This document shows positions 1 through 11,369 of a DNA stretch of 64,000 bases, piece by piece. The stretch comes from Aptenodytes patagonicus. Its lineage: Eukaryota; Chordata; Aves; Sphenisciformes; Spheniscidae. The notes beneath the pieces were generated by a model. The model was not told the DNA's origin, made no database searches, and worked only from the letters and a program-made list of their open reading frames with translations. Positions within the stretch are counted from its first letter, which is position 1. Each line of letters opens with the position of its first letter. The stretch lies in contig NC_134975.1 in NCBI RefSeq assembly GCF_965638725.1, positions 1,190,179 through 1,254,178 on the forward strand, in the 5' to 3' direction. A program made the translations under genes and the position numbers.

Positions 1-3000
1 ACCACTCATCCCTCTGGATATCCCCCATCAGCAGGTGCTTTTTAATCCTTGCGCTTATTTTTCTCCCAGTTTTTTCCCCTTGGGGAGGGGATGCTCCAGG
101 TAAAAGCAGAGCAACGAAGGGATGAGCCGGTGCCCACCCCAGCTGCCGCCCTAATCCCGGTGCAAAGGCGGCCGCGCTTTCATCCAGGCGCTGCCCAGAG
201 GGACGAGGGCTCCCACGTGGCCACGGCCCTGGATAAACAACCTTTCATCCCGGCTGCGTGTGCTGCACAAACCACGGGCTGGGGGAAGCCGAGAGCACCC
301 GTCAGACCTGTTCTCCACCCGCTGCCCCGCCGAGGCAGCTAATGCACTTTGAGCATTAACCCCGAGACAGGGCGAGAGCCATCCTTCCTTGGGGTGTCTT
401 CACCTCGAGGGGAAGGTTTTGTGGTCCCCCCCCCTGTTTATTTCTGGCTGGTAAGGGGTCTGCTGCGCTCCGGGCTGGTGGCGGAGGTGGTGGGCACTTG
501 AAACACGGCGTCATCTGGGCCAGATCCTCCTCGGATCTGCTGGCTCTGGGCTGGTTGGGAAGGTCTGAGCAACCACAGCAAGAGGGACGGCTGGATGAAA
601 GCCTCAATTAAGGAAGCCAAGGGCAGGAGTAATTAACTGCAGAAACCTTCTCTGCAAATGAATTCAAGGACAAAACAACCTACCAGGAGCTGAGGGGAAA
701 CCAAAGAGCCCTGGCACCTCCTGGCCCAGGCAGCAGGGTGATGGAGGTGGACACCCACTGACGGGTGCTCGGATGGGTGCTCTGCCCTGTGCTGCCTGCT
801 TGCCTGTCCCAAACCCTGCCTGCTCACACCCTGCCGGGCTCAGGCTGCTCCCTCATTTCCTCCAGCCCTTTCCATACCCCCGGGGCTTCCCCATCCTCCT
901 CCGGACAGCCCGGACAACTCGAGCCACCAACATGCCCCCAGCAGTTTGCAACTGGTTTAGGAGAGATTCGTGGAGTGGACGGAAGACAAGCAGCTCCGTG
1001 AACGCAGCAGGTCCCTGGGGATGCTCCTGATGCGGCCACGCTGCCGCTGAGGCTGGGACATTGTGACTTACTCTGCAAACTTTCCCGAGCCTCGTGACCG
1101 CCCTGTGGAACAGGAAACGCGCCGGCAATTGCAGTGCAAATGTTTGCAAATAGGAGCCGGGCTGCTGCCGCAGCATGGAGCTACCTCCCGTGGGACCCGG
1201 CGGTCGATGTCACCCCCTCGGGTGCAAGCGAAAGCTGCTCCGGTCCCCAAACAGCCTTTGCCGTCAACCCGTAAGCGAGGTCTGTCCTTGAGGCGGGGAG
1301 CCAGGACGTGCCACGGTCCTACTCCAAGCTGCGCTCACAAGGACACCGAAGGAGACTGAGAAAAACCCTGCCCAAGGATGAGTGCTCGGAGCGATTTCTC
1401 CCTCCTGGGGTTTTCTCGTTGCCAGACCAGCTCTGAAACACATGCAAAAATCTCACGGCTGGCCCCAAAAAACCCCTCCCGAAGCATCCTTGCTCCCCAA
1501 CTCCCGGGTCTGGACCCACAGGATGCCCTCCCCACCCTCACACCCTGCCTAATTGTCACAGCATCGCGGCCGCCGTCTCCAAACAGCTTCCTAAGGAGTT
1601 GCCTCTTTCCACCTTCCTGCTTACGGGACACACGGGTGCTGAGATCCTGCCTGTCTCCAGAAATCCGGCAGCAGCGGGCAGCTGGCCAAGGCCGGCAGTG
1701 ACCGTTCCGTGCTCGCGCACTGCTTTTGTTTGCGATCCCGAGGAAAACAACAGGAGTTATTTCAGGCTTTACGGCTCCGGAGAAAGTCCTCGCCCATCCG
1801 CAGCCTCAAAAGGCACGGCAGCCAGCCAGGGGCTTGCCGTCCCAGCCGGGAGCCTTGTCAGGGAGGGGGTCTCGGGGGACCCGCTCTGTCCCCTCCGTCC
1901 TCTCCAGGGATGTGGCGAGAGCCAGCACGATGGCACTTGTACTCTGGGAAGGGTGAAGGACAGAGCTGCTTGGGAATGCCGGGCTGCGATGTCCCGCTGA
2001 TGACAGGGAACGTGAGCCTGGGCTGGAGCCTCGCAACAAGGAGCAGAGCTGGAAGGGATTTGCCGGCACCGGGATCAGGCAAACAGGTCCCCAGGAGGGA
2101 TGAGATGGAGCCACAATGCAAGGAGGAGTTTCCAGGAGCCGTAGGCATGCAGCGATGGGGACAAGGGACAATATTGCTGCTCCAAGGCACAGCCAGATGG
2201 TTCCCTGCCGTCCGCCTCTCCCGTACCTGCCCCGAGGAATGGGTGCACCGGGAGAGCCCTCCTACCTGCAAAAAGTGGGGAAAACACCCCCTTTCCCTGC
2301 AAAGATCAGATCCACTCCCCTCAAACGGCTGGCGGTTGTCCCCGTGCACGGCGGTGCCACTCGGGGAGGGGACGCTCCTGCCACACTGCATGTGCCACTG
2401 CACTGCCAGATTTTGTCAGATCTATCCTAGTCCAGCAGTTTAGCACAGCAACGCTCCAGCCTGCTGCTTTCCCGACCTCCCTGGCTTTTTGCCACTCAAA
2501 AAAACTCCCCATAATTAAGTTCCTAAAAGTTCTGGGGAGAAAAAATCAGGAAGAAAGGGAAAAAAAGAGAGGGAAGTTGTCTTATTTGTGAAGGAGCTTG
2601 CACGCTGCATAGAAATGCTGAAAGGGGGGCTGTTCCCTTAAAGTAATTTCGCTTTTTTCCTTAAAAACGTTTGTCTCGGGTCAGGCAGTGTGGGAAGGGG
2701 AAGGTCACGAGGCTCAGCCGGGGCAGGTGAACAGGCTCCAGGGTCACCTCCCAGCCCGAAGGGGACAGACAGGGAGGAGACCGAGAGCAGAGACCGGGTG
2801 CCTTTTGCATCCCGGGGACCCCCAGGAGACCCCCAGCAGCTCCTGTCCAGGGGACAGCACGGACCCGGGGAGGGAGGCCGTGATGTTGAGCATCGTCCTG
2901 CTGCCAAGCGACAGGTTTCTCCTGTAGAAACGGCCTGACCTGGCGGGGAGGGAACGTTTTGAACCCCGTGTGCCGCAGGGCCACGGGGATGGTCTTTCCT

Positions 3001-3542
3001 GTTCACACGCTCGGGGTTGGGGTGCGCTGCCCTGCCGCCGTGTGCCGGAGCACAATAGCACCGGGCTCATTTCATGCCCGGCTGCCAGCTCCGCCTGGAG
3101 AAGGGGTTAGGGCAGGCGGCTGCAGAAATACGCTCCCTGCACGCCTCGCCTCGCTCCTTGCACGCCTCGCCTCGCAGCCAGCAAACACGAGGGGGGAGCA
3201 GGGCGCGGGTCACAGATCACAGCCCGCTGCCAGGCCAGCTGGGAGGGCAGGGAAGGGCCAGACCTGCCCTGCAACAGCCGCGCTCAGGAAGCGGGGCTGG
3301 AGGCGGCGATAAGCCCCGGGGGACGCCGCTTGGCTCCTGCAGCGGCTCCACCGAACCCCGTCCCCCGAAACCCTGTGGCCGGCCAAGTGCAGACCCCCGC
3401 TGCAAGGAGGGGTGCTGAGAGGGGCGGCGGGGAAAGGCGGCAGCGAAGGGGGCTCCTCGGCTTGCGGTCCGTCCCCCGGGGCTCTCGGTGGTGGCGGGGT
3501 CCCCCGGCCGGGCCGCCCCCCTCCCGCCCAGCCCGCACTCAC
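1..3542 (-). other. RAPGEF3: RAPGEF3 intron 1 (partial, runs off left edge)
   Basis: This stretch lies downstream, on the minus strand, of the RAPGEF3 first-exon splice donor. No sequence here resembles the next RAPGEF3 coding exon or any other known protein, so it is read as part of intron 1. The open frames in it are short or lack family resemblance. One short tandem repeat is visible: a 17-bp GC-rich word occurs twice, 21 bp apart, at about 3138-3175. Nothing else stands out. Confidence 0.6.
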
Positions 3543-4080
3543 CCAGCGGATGCCCTGGATGCGGGGCAGGCTGCCCCCCTCGCCCTCCAGCCGGATCTCG
3601 TAGCTGGAGCTCCGGAACAAGTGCATCTTCTTGAGGAGCACCGAGAGCCGGTTACCGTCAGCCCCGGGCCCGCCGGGGGGCGGCGGCGGGGCGGGGCGAG
3701 CAGCACCGGCCCCCGGCTCCAGCCCGGCTCGCCGTGTGCCCTGCCGGCTCCGGGCTACCGGCGCTCCCGGGCCCCGCCGCGCCGCCTCCCCGGCCGCTCC
3801 CGCCGCCCCGGCCCCGCGCACCTTCATGCGGCGGCGGCGCGGCGGGGCGAAGTCATCGCGGCCGCAGCCCGCTGCTCCTCCGGCCGCGGCGGCGGCTCCG
3901 CGGCGCTGCTCGGGGCGGGACGGGACGGGACGGGACGGGCTCGGCGCCGCCACCGCCGCCGCCGCCGCGCCGGGCTGGGCGCGCCCCGCCCCCGAGCGGG
4001 CTGGGACCGGGAGCGGGGCCGGGGCACGGCGCACCCCGCCCGCAGCCCCTCCCCGGGGTCCCACGGTCCGACCCCCCCCC
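3280..4080. promoter_or_regulatory. RAPGEF3: CpG island and promoter region of RAPGEF3
   Basis: The sequence is extremely GC-rich and dense in CpG around and upstream of the RAPGEF3 start codon, with many GC-box-like words. It contains a short pentanucleotide array, (CGGGA)x4 at 3916-3935, and CCG-repeat stretches near 3955-3970. No TATA box is evident. The transcription start cannot be placed exactly but should lie a little above 3827 for this minus-strand gene. Confidence 0.65.
3543..3827 (-). CDS. RAPGEF3: RAPGEF3 (EPAC1), first coding exon
   Basis: RAPGEF3 is the cAMP-activated guanine nucleotide exchange factor for Rap1 and Rap2, acting at membranes and in cell adhesion. The exon reads from an ATG at 3827 for 95 codons and ends in a TGG codon directly before a consensus donor (GTGAGTG, complement of 3536-3542). 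The family match is in the last 35 residues: [20 protein letters not shown] followed by RIQGIRW aligns with human LLNMVLRRMHRPRSCSYQLL and CIQGLRW. The start is supported because the human long form also begins MKV. Residues 4-60 are a low-complexity Ala/Gly/Pro/Arg stretch, with five prolines near residue 47, and have no clear human counterpart. The DEP, cyclic-nucleotide-binding and CDC25 domains must lie beyond the left edge. Met68 (in KKMH) could serve as an internal start. The identification rests on remembered human sequence and on SLC48A1 as neighbour. Confidence 0.85.
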
Positions 4081-4162
4081 CCCCCGCCCTCCGCCCTGGG
4101 ACCCCCTGTCCTTTTGGGGACCCCTCCGTCCCGACCATCCTGGGGGGGGGGGGGGGGGGGGG
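4072..4162. repeat. Homopolymer pair: C14 then G21
   Basis: A run of 14 C (4072-4085) is followed about 56 bp later by a run of 21 G (4142-4162). The two runs are complementary and could pair as a hairpin or form a G-quadruplex. Run lengths of this kind are also prone to sequencing error. Confidence 0.85.
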
Positions 4163-4238
4163 CGCCAGCCCGGACCCCCTCCCGCGGGACCCTCCATCCA
4201 GCCCGAGCCCTGCGCGGCCCCCTGGGACCCCAGTCCCT

Positions 4239-4430
4239 GGGATCGGGGTGTCTCCAGGAGCCCCTGCCCTTCCCCCGAGCACCCCACCGAGACCCCGGGG
4301 ATCGGGGTGTCTCCAGGAGCCCCTGCCCTTCCCCTGCACACCCCACCAAGATTCTGGGGATCAGGATGTCTTTAGGAGCCCCTGCCCTTCCCCTGCACAC
4401 CCCACCAAGACCTTGGGGATTGGGCAACCA
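4239..4430. repeat. 59-bp minisatellite, three copies plus a partial one
   Basis: A unit beginning GATCGGGGTGTCTCCAGGAG recurs at 4241, 4300, 4359 and, as a decayed partial copy, at 4418, with an exact period of 59 bp. The copies differ by scattered substitutions. The array lies just outside the RAPGEF3 CpG island, and the open frames through it on both strands are repeat artefacts. Confidence 0.9.
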
Positions 4431-5840
4431 CAGGGACCCCCCCTGCCCTGCCCAGTCCTGCAGGGCCCAGCCTGGTGGGGGGAGAACGGGGCACAGAAAG
4501 TGGGAGGCAATTTGTACCGGGGAGGTGGCCCCCAGCCTTTGACCGGGAAGGACAGAAGAGCAGACCTGGAGTGTGGCCCAGTGGTCCTGGGAATGCTTGT
4601 GCTGGGGCTTTTGGCTAAAAAGAAAGGGGTTTCTGCCAAAAGGAACTTTTACTTTTGAAATAAACCCTGTTTTTTTTAAGATTTAAAAATATATTTAAAT
4701 AAGCCCCAACCAGCAAAGTGATGAGAAATGTCAGCTGGATACAAGCAGTTTGGATATGCATCCTTGATGCACTCCCGCTTCCTCTTTTGATCAGGCACCC
4801 CAGGGACTTTGGGGGTCACGCCGGGCTCTCCAGGACTGTCACTCCTCAGGGCCACCCCACGTGGGCCCCGGGGAGATAGGACCTCCCCGCGTGGCCTTGG
4901 GCAAATCCTTGAGCAGGACTGGGACAGCAATCCTTCCTCCCACCGTCTGCTTCTCCTGAGCGCACTCGGAGGCAGAAAAGGCATTTTCCTGGAGGCCTTG
5001 AGGCTTCGGGCGCTGCTGCAGCCGCTGCGCTTTGCTGCAAGCGGGGATCAACAACAACCACCCACGTGCAATTATGGCGCTGAAGAGTCTCACGCCGAGA
5101 TCTGTCACCACTTACACCGTGCACTGGAGTCCGCTCTCGTGTGTGGCGATTTGGTCCAGGATTTCCAAGCCAAAGCAGGGAGGCCGCTGCGTACCCGTGC
5201 AAATCCCTCCCAGGAGTCTCGCTAAAGGAATCCCAGCCTGTTTCACTGGCAACCCAGTATGGCTACTGGTCCGAGTGGGTCCCAGCCAGGCAGGGAGAGA
5301 CAGGGCAATGCAGGGGCTGGATGAGACCGGGCGCTGCCTGGAAAACACTTCAACCAGTGGCATTTAAAATGCACGGTGGAGCAGTTCCCTGTTCTGTAGC
5401 GCTGCTGGTCCAGTTTCCCAGCGGAGGCCCCACGGACAAAGCAGACATGGGTGGGTTGGATGGAGGCGGCAGGACCTGAGGACTCAGGACCCTGTAGAAA
5501 CAGGTGCAAACGTTCCCGTTTGATTATTCTGCTGCAAAAGATGTATCTTCTGCACCCCTGCCTTGAAGCCTGGCACAGCGAGGTGCACGTGCAGACCATG
5601 CCCGGGAAGTGCAGGCTTCTCCTGGCCCTTCTCACGGGGTGTTTTCTGTATTTACAACATTAAACATATTCCCCTTTCCCAGGAAACGACCAGTGCCGAA
5701 AGCTTATCCCCCCTCAGCCCTGCACCAAGCCCCATGCTGCGGGCACAGACCGTAGAGGGGAGGTGATGTAGGAATGGCGACATGGGGTCTGCCCCAAAAC
5801 ACGGCTGCTCACTTCGAGTCCCAGCTTGTCCCTTGGAGTT

Positions 5841-5921
5841 GTGTGTGCACCTCCACTGCCTGCGTGTGCATCTGCCCTGCCTGCATGTGCATCCCCCCCA
5901 CCCGCGTGTGCATCTCTCGTG
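5841..5921. repeat. 21-bp tandem repeat, about four copies
   Basis: A GCGTGTGCATCTGCCCTGCCT-like unit, containing the word GTGTGCAT, starts at 5841, 5862, 5883 and 5904. The period is 21 bp, with substitutions between copies. Because 21 is a multiple of three, the repeat leaves an apparently periodic peptide in several frames, which is not evidence of coding. Confidence 0.8.
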
Positions 5922-7582
5922 GGTCACACCGAGGGCCCTGGGAGGGCTCCGAAGCTGTCATTTCCCAGGCATCCGTCCGCTCTGGGTGGCTTCGGGTGTG
6001 CAACAGGCACAAACTTTGCACTAAATGAGACTGGGCTCCCAGCGCGGTGTTTTGCAGCTCCTCCCAACCCCTGCGGCCCATTATAAAGGAAACCTCCCTG
6101 GCTGCAGCCCACTCCTGCCGCAGCCCGAAGGGGGGTCGTGGAAGGAGAGTTTGGCACTGGCAAAGGCGGCTCGGGGTTCGAGCAACCTCCCTCCTGCTCG
6201 GCTGCCTGTCGCCGGCTGGCAAAGCCTGTCCGGGAGTGATTCTTGAGAACCGCTCCCGCTCTCGAGGAGCTGGTGCTGTGATGGAAACGCTCGTGGGGCA
6301 GCAGGCCAGGATACGGCCTCGCCGCCACGCCGAGGGAGGATGCTGGCTCGGCCGCTGCAGGGAGGAACCTTTGGAAAGTTCCTCGGCCTGATGGAAAGTG
6401 CTCTGGGCTGCCTCGCACTTTGCACATCAAGGATCCGCTCACCTTTGACAGGCCCCTGGGTCTCTGCTGACATGGGCGAGGGATCCCTGCCTTGCACAGA
6501 CATGTCCCCCCATGCAAATTAGAGCCAATTAAGAAAAAGGAGGAAGAGGTCTGAGGAAGGCAGGAGGCTCTTGGAGCGCGGTTTCCCCGGGGGAGCCCCA
6601 CCCGAGCGGCTGCGTGTGGATGCAGCACAATGCGCCAAGGACGTGACACCTGCCTCGGCCCCACCAAGGACCGCGGGCGGTTCCTCTCCCTCTCCCCGCG
6701 TCTTGGCTGATGCTTCCACCACCCCATCCCACCCCATCCCATCCCAGTTTAGACCCAGCGATGAAGGATGCCCCACCACCTTCACCAAAGCGCTCTCCCT
6801 GCCCCTTTGCTGCCGTCTCCTCGCTTCCTCCCACCCTGCATTCCTGGGAACGGCTCCCAGCCCCGGCAGAGTTTAGAAAACTTTCCAAGGTCGTGGCTGG
6901 TGCAGCTGTGCTGGCAGGGAATGTTGCTGAGCGGCCCTGCTCGCTCGGGAAGCAGGACGGTGCGTGGGGAGCCGGGGCAGCAATCCTCCGCACGGACCCC
7001 ACGGCCGCTGTGTGCTGTGGGTGTTGCTGGAGGTCCGAATCCCTCGGGAAATCGGGCGTTAGTATCCCATCATGGGCTGGCGCGTGGTCCAGCATCTCCA
7101 GGGATGGCAGCTCTGGAAACTCTGAACTGGCTCCATCCTGTAACATGCTTTAGGGACGGGGTGTGAGAGCGTCACGCAGCAATGTTGTATGATGTACCCC
7201 CGCCGGAGCCAGCGACGTACGGCACAGGGGTGTCACTGAGCTATGCGGGATGTTGCTCATCCAACGGGAGAGCTCTCCGGCCCAGTGCTGGCCAGATCCA
7301 GTGCTGGATCCCTCTGCCAGGTGCGGAGAAACCCAGCACCCAACGTCCCCGGCTGCTGCTGCACCCGTGCACTTCCCCTGCGGCTTTTCCAGGTGCAGAC
7401 CAGGCGCGGGAATGCCGGCGGATTGCTGCCGTGCCGCAGCCGCGTGCCCAGCCAGCGTGCTGGGTCACCGGTTCCGGCTGCAGGGACACGTTTCCAACAG
7501 GCTGCACCAGCTGCCCGAGTCTGGTTAGCTTTGAGCAGAGAGCTCCTGCCTTGCCATAAAATGCAAACAGAGCAGCTCTGCT

Positions 7583-7626
7583 TTATCTAACTCTTTATCG
7601 CTGTATTTAACTTGCTCATTTTATCT
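7583..7626. promoter_or_regulatory. Cluster of GATA-factor motifs (candidate enhancer)
   Basis: Within 44 bp there are two TTATCT motifs (7583-7588, 7621-7626) and one TTATCG (7595-7600), the reverse complements of AGATAA and CGATAA. The cluster lies in a locally AT-richer patch about 9.7 kb upstream of SLC48A1. Erythroid and macrophage heme genes are often GATA-regulated, but linking this site to SLC48A1 is inference. Confidence 0.3.
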
Positions 7627-8691
7627 GCACTTGAATAATAATTAATCTCCCGGAGCAGGCAGGCCTAGCCCTGTGGAAATGCACCTTTCGTGCGGAGCGT
7701 GCTCGGCTTATGGGACCTGCTGGAGCCGGGTGACTTTGCAGAGGGAGAGTTTTCGGTTGCTGCTCCCAGATCTTTCCCAGTGAACCTGGCGGTACTGGTG
7801 TCAGTGCAAATGGCTGTTGGACCACTGAAATCTCATCGGTGCTCAGACCTTCAGTGGCGTGGGCTGGGAGCGATGCACATCCCTTAACAAAATCCTCCAG
7901 GCTTTGATCTCTGTGTTTCAGGACTCGGATAATTCGTAAGAACAGCTGTTATCACCCATGTTTTGGCCAAAAAAAAAAAAAAGATTCCCATTTTTATGGG
8001 TAGTTCAGGGCACAAATGATTTAGTGTTGCTTTGTCACCTCCCGTCTCCCTGCGATTTACTGCCCGGCGGTGGTGCTCCTGGCGTGGGTACCTCAGCCCC
8101 TGCGGACAGGCTGAGTCCCCCCTTGCAATGCTGGAGCCAAGGGCTCGCTGCTGCCGGTTGCCTCCCCATTGTTCGTTAGCACAAATCACTAATTTCAGGG
8201 CTGCTCTGACATGCACCCGCCGCCCCCGATCACCAAGAGACTGCGGTGGCAGCTCCCCGGAGCCGAGTCTCCAGCAAGACGTGCCTGTTCCCTGGGAGAT
8301 GAGAAGCTCCCCAAGGTCTGGGAGCCACGGCCAGCGCTCCCGCTCAGCATCTCTACAATAAACCCCATCAGCAGGATTGGGAAACCCTTCCTGGCCCCTT
8401 CCCAGGGGCTGTAAATCAGAGCAGGGCTTGCAGGGTGACAGGCAGGGCTGGCGTTTGCTCCCCGGGGTTCACCACAGCCCCGGCTACCCAGCTCGGGGCA
8501 CATGGCAAAGCCATCTCCTTCGGTGGTGGAGACAGCAGCAGGGCTGGGGGCAGCGGCCGTATTTTGTGGTCGTTTTCTTGGTTGAGGGTCTCGGCATTCC
8601 CAGGGTGAGTGCCCAGACATTGCCTACAGCTTGAAGCTTTAAATAGCTGAGCATAAATAAAGGTGGCAGCAGAAATAATCTATCCTGGGGC

Positions 8692-8742
8692 GATGCTGAG
8701 GACGGGGAGGATGGGGTGATGCTGAGGGCTGGGAGGACGGGG
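8692..8742. repeat. 26-bp tandem duplication
   Basis: Two adjacent copies of a GATGCTGAGG...GGGAGGA..GGGG unit differ at a few positions. It is a minor local duplication without other context. Confidence 0.6.
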
Positions 8743-10140
8743 CGAAAGCAATGGGCAGGGGGTAAAATCGGGGGGTGCTGCCGTGGGGCTGGGGTGCAGC
8801 TCTGCCGAGGGCAGGGGTCCCTGCTGAGCCCCCAGCTGTGCCCGCACCGGGGGCTGCTGCTTTGGTGGGGACCGCTGGCAGCTCGGGTCCCTCCAGCCCA
8901 CCCCAAAAGCCTCACCAGGCGTTTTCTGGGGTGTTTTCCCAGCCTTTCCCCAGTGCCTGTAAGATCTACGAGGCCAATTTAAAGCCCCCTCCACCTCCAG
9001 GCTCCTCTCGGGTTCTTTCGTAAATCAAATTGGGGATAAAATAGCATTCCAGGAACGCAGCGGGCCGGCCCCGGCTTTCTGTGGGAAAAGCAGCAAACAC
9101 AGAGTGTCAGCACTGAATAAAGCTCGTGAGATGTCAGGCTAATTCTCTTTATAGCTCCAGGGCTGGCCTTTCCCACCGAGGACCGGGTACCCGTGCCGGC
9201 CGGCAGCTCCCACGGGACTCCCCCTGCGGGCGGTGGAGCCGTGCCAGCCCGGCGCCGCGGTGGGCGGCTGTCGGGGTTCAGGTGTTTGCAGGACTGGGGC
9301 GATGGGTTTGCATGTGCAAGCGTGCGACAGCACGGGCAGAAAGCCGCAGGCAGGGGTGCGTTGCAACCTCGATGGGCAGGTGGCATTGCTTTGGGCTGAG
9401 CAGTTGACTCTGCTGCTTGTCGGCCGTGCAAGGATGGGGTTTATTTCCCCTGGATGAAAAAACAGTCAAGGGTTTAGGTTCGATTTCCCGACTGTGCGGC
9501 ATGCCTCTTCCGTCCCTGCATCTTGTACCATCCCCTGGCCAGCCACGGGACGAGGAGCCATCGAGCTCCCTCCTGCTGTCCCCAAGCACATACGAGATGG
9601 CAGGACCCCGTGCCCTCGCCTTTCGGACACAGCTTTGTGCTGGCTGATGAACAGAAGTTAATTCTGCACCAATTAGGGACTAAGCTACAGACCCAGAATT
9701 GCTTATTAAATTACAGATGCTACTCCCAAGCTTATTCAGTGGCAAGTGTTTTAGTGACGTGCTCGCAAACCGGGGTCGCATCCCATCAACAACGCTCTCA
9801 TCTCTCGCTCGCCCCGACACGATGGGCACAGGTTTCTGGAGCTGCTGTTTCAGTCTCTTTGCAAACTCAGGGCATCTGGTTGCCTCTGTGCCCGGCGTGC
9901 CGGGCTGCCGCCGCAGCAAACTGGAGCCTGGCATTAAAACCCGAAGGGGCTTCGGCAGATGAGATAAGGACCTGCGAGCGTCGGGTTGTTGAAGCACCTG
10001 ATGGAGCTCGGAGACGCTGAATCGCAGCATCGGAGATGGTGGGATGCATAGGGGTAGTTAATAACCTCGACGCCGTCCTAAAGAGGAACCGCGGATACAC
10101 GGGGCAGCAAAACGGAAACCTGCTTCCCCTCCCGCCACCG

Positions 10141-11180
10141 TTACCCAAAGGTAGAATGAGTTAAACGCTGGTATTTCCATTACACCGCCTATTTTGGCAT
10201 CGTTTCATGAAAATTAGCGGTAGGATCTAGTGCATTTGCACAGAAGAAACTCAAGAAGAAATGGCTGAACTCCTTGTATTACCGATGAGTGTATTTGCTG
10301 GCAGATGGTTGCAGAAGAAATCTTTTACATTTATCATCTCTTTGGCTTACCAGGACAAGATAACAAATCAGTGTTGAAAATACGATTCTGGGGAAAATTG
10401 CTCTAAATTACTGCACTCTAAGCATGTTGTTTTATTCTTTAATGTAGCTACTTTATGTATCTCTTTTCCTCAAACTATATATATTTCCTTTTTATTGGCT
10501 GAGGCTTTCCTAATTTATATTTTCATTACTTTGATTAATACTACTTCCACAGTGACATTATTATTCCAACGCAGTTTTGCAAGTGTCTTCCCGAAACACT
10601 TGGTGTTAAATAATCTTCGGATTTAGTCTGCATGATTTGTAATTTAATAAGCAGTTCCGCTTCTGCGTTTTATCTCCTAATTGGCACAGAATTAGCAGCT
10701 ATTCTGGAATTAACACAAGCTATCGTACGCTTTTTGTTGTTGAAAGGAAAACAGCTATAGGTATTATTTTAGCCGTAGTCGTGTAGCCGTAACTATAGCC
10801 GTATTAGCCATTTTAGGATCATCGATTGGATTGTAACTTGAGCAGGAATACGCTGCCATGGAAGCGGTGCTGCTCCTTTAGGAAGGAAGATTTCAGTCTC
10901 CCTGGCAGTTGCATTTGATACTCCTTTAATTATCATTTGGTGAGCGTGACGCATCTTGTTCTCCCGGTATTTCCATACCCAGTTTGCTTCTTCCAATTCT
11001 TCCTGAAACATGATTCCCAGATTGGCGTCTCTGAAGAGCTGTAAACACTTCAGATCTGAATCCAGCAAGGGCTTATCATCAGCCCTCCAGAAAACGATGG
11101 CTTTCACCTCCCTTCGCAGACAAAATATCTCTGAATCATGAACAATTAGCGTTACGGTTGGTCTAGAAGTGGCAGATTTC
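10141..11180. other. AT-rich island in GC-rich surroundings
   Basis: Base composition shifts sharply here: the segment is rich in TTTAT/ATTA words while both flanks are GC-rich. Read on the minus strand it has a long open frame at its upstream end (see 10793-11181), followed by AATAAA words that could be polyadenylation signals, for example in the stretch around 10430-10500. Three copies of TAGCCGTA occur at 10770, 10784 and 10796. The composition suggests an inserted segment or an old gene remnant, but no transposon ends or target duplications could be identified. Confidence 0.45.
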
Positions 11181-11181
11181 A
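10793..11181 (-). other. Unidentified open frame, possible exon or gene remnant
   Basis: The frame stays open for about 129 codons on the minus strand and has protein-like composition, mixed charged and hydrophobic, unlike the GC-rich artefact frames elsewhere. A stretch from about residue 27 reads AIVFWRADDKPLLDSDLK, and later ones ELEEANWVWKYRENK and TEIFLPKGAAPLPW. There is no ATG at its head (the first possible codon is GTG). Immediately upstream is a pyrimidine-rich tract ending CCCAAG, which would make a reasonable splice acceptor, so it may be an internal or terminal exon. AATAAA words follow downstream in the AT-rich island. I do not recognise the family. It may be a decayed gene, a transposon-derived frame or chance. 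Confidence 0.3.
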
Positions 11182-11369
11182 CTTGGGAAAAGCAAGATTA
11201 AATGAAGTCCTCGGCTGCATTGCGTTTTGCCGGCAGGCGGGCGCCGGGGCGATGCCGGGGAGGGCAAGCAGGGGTGCGCGGGCAGCAGTGGCCATCAGGT
11301 CTGCAGAGCTGCAAGGTGTGTGTCTGCCTGGCACAGAGGGCAAAGGGACATTTGCTGATCCAAGTCCAG

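Larger units (their letters stand above)
4431..10140. other. Intergenic sequence between RAPGEF3 and SLC48A1 (left part)
   Basis: No coding exon, RNA gene or clear transposon is recognised here. The open frames are scattered on both strands with no family resemblance. Small features inside it are a 21-bp repeat near 5.85 kb, a GATA-motif cluster near 7.6 kb, a 15-base A run near 7.97 kb and a 26-bp duplication at 8692-8742. Confidence 0.5.

Noticed and set aside
1709-2443. 244-codon plus-strand frame in RAPGEF3 intron 1
   Set aside because: No similarity to any known protein, Pro/Arg/Gly-rich, and overlapping long frames on the other strand.
3210-4658. Very long open frames on both strands (over 400 codons) through the RAPGEF3 promoter region
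   Set aside because: They result from extreme GC content, homopolymers and the 59-bp repeat. Only the 95-codon minus-strand piece with a splice donor matches a real protein.
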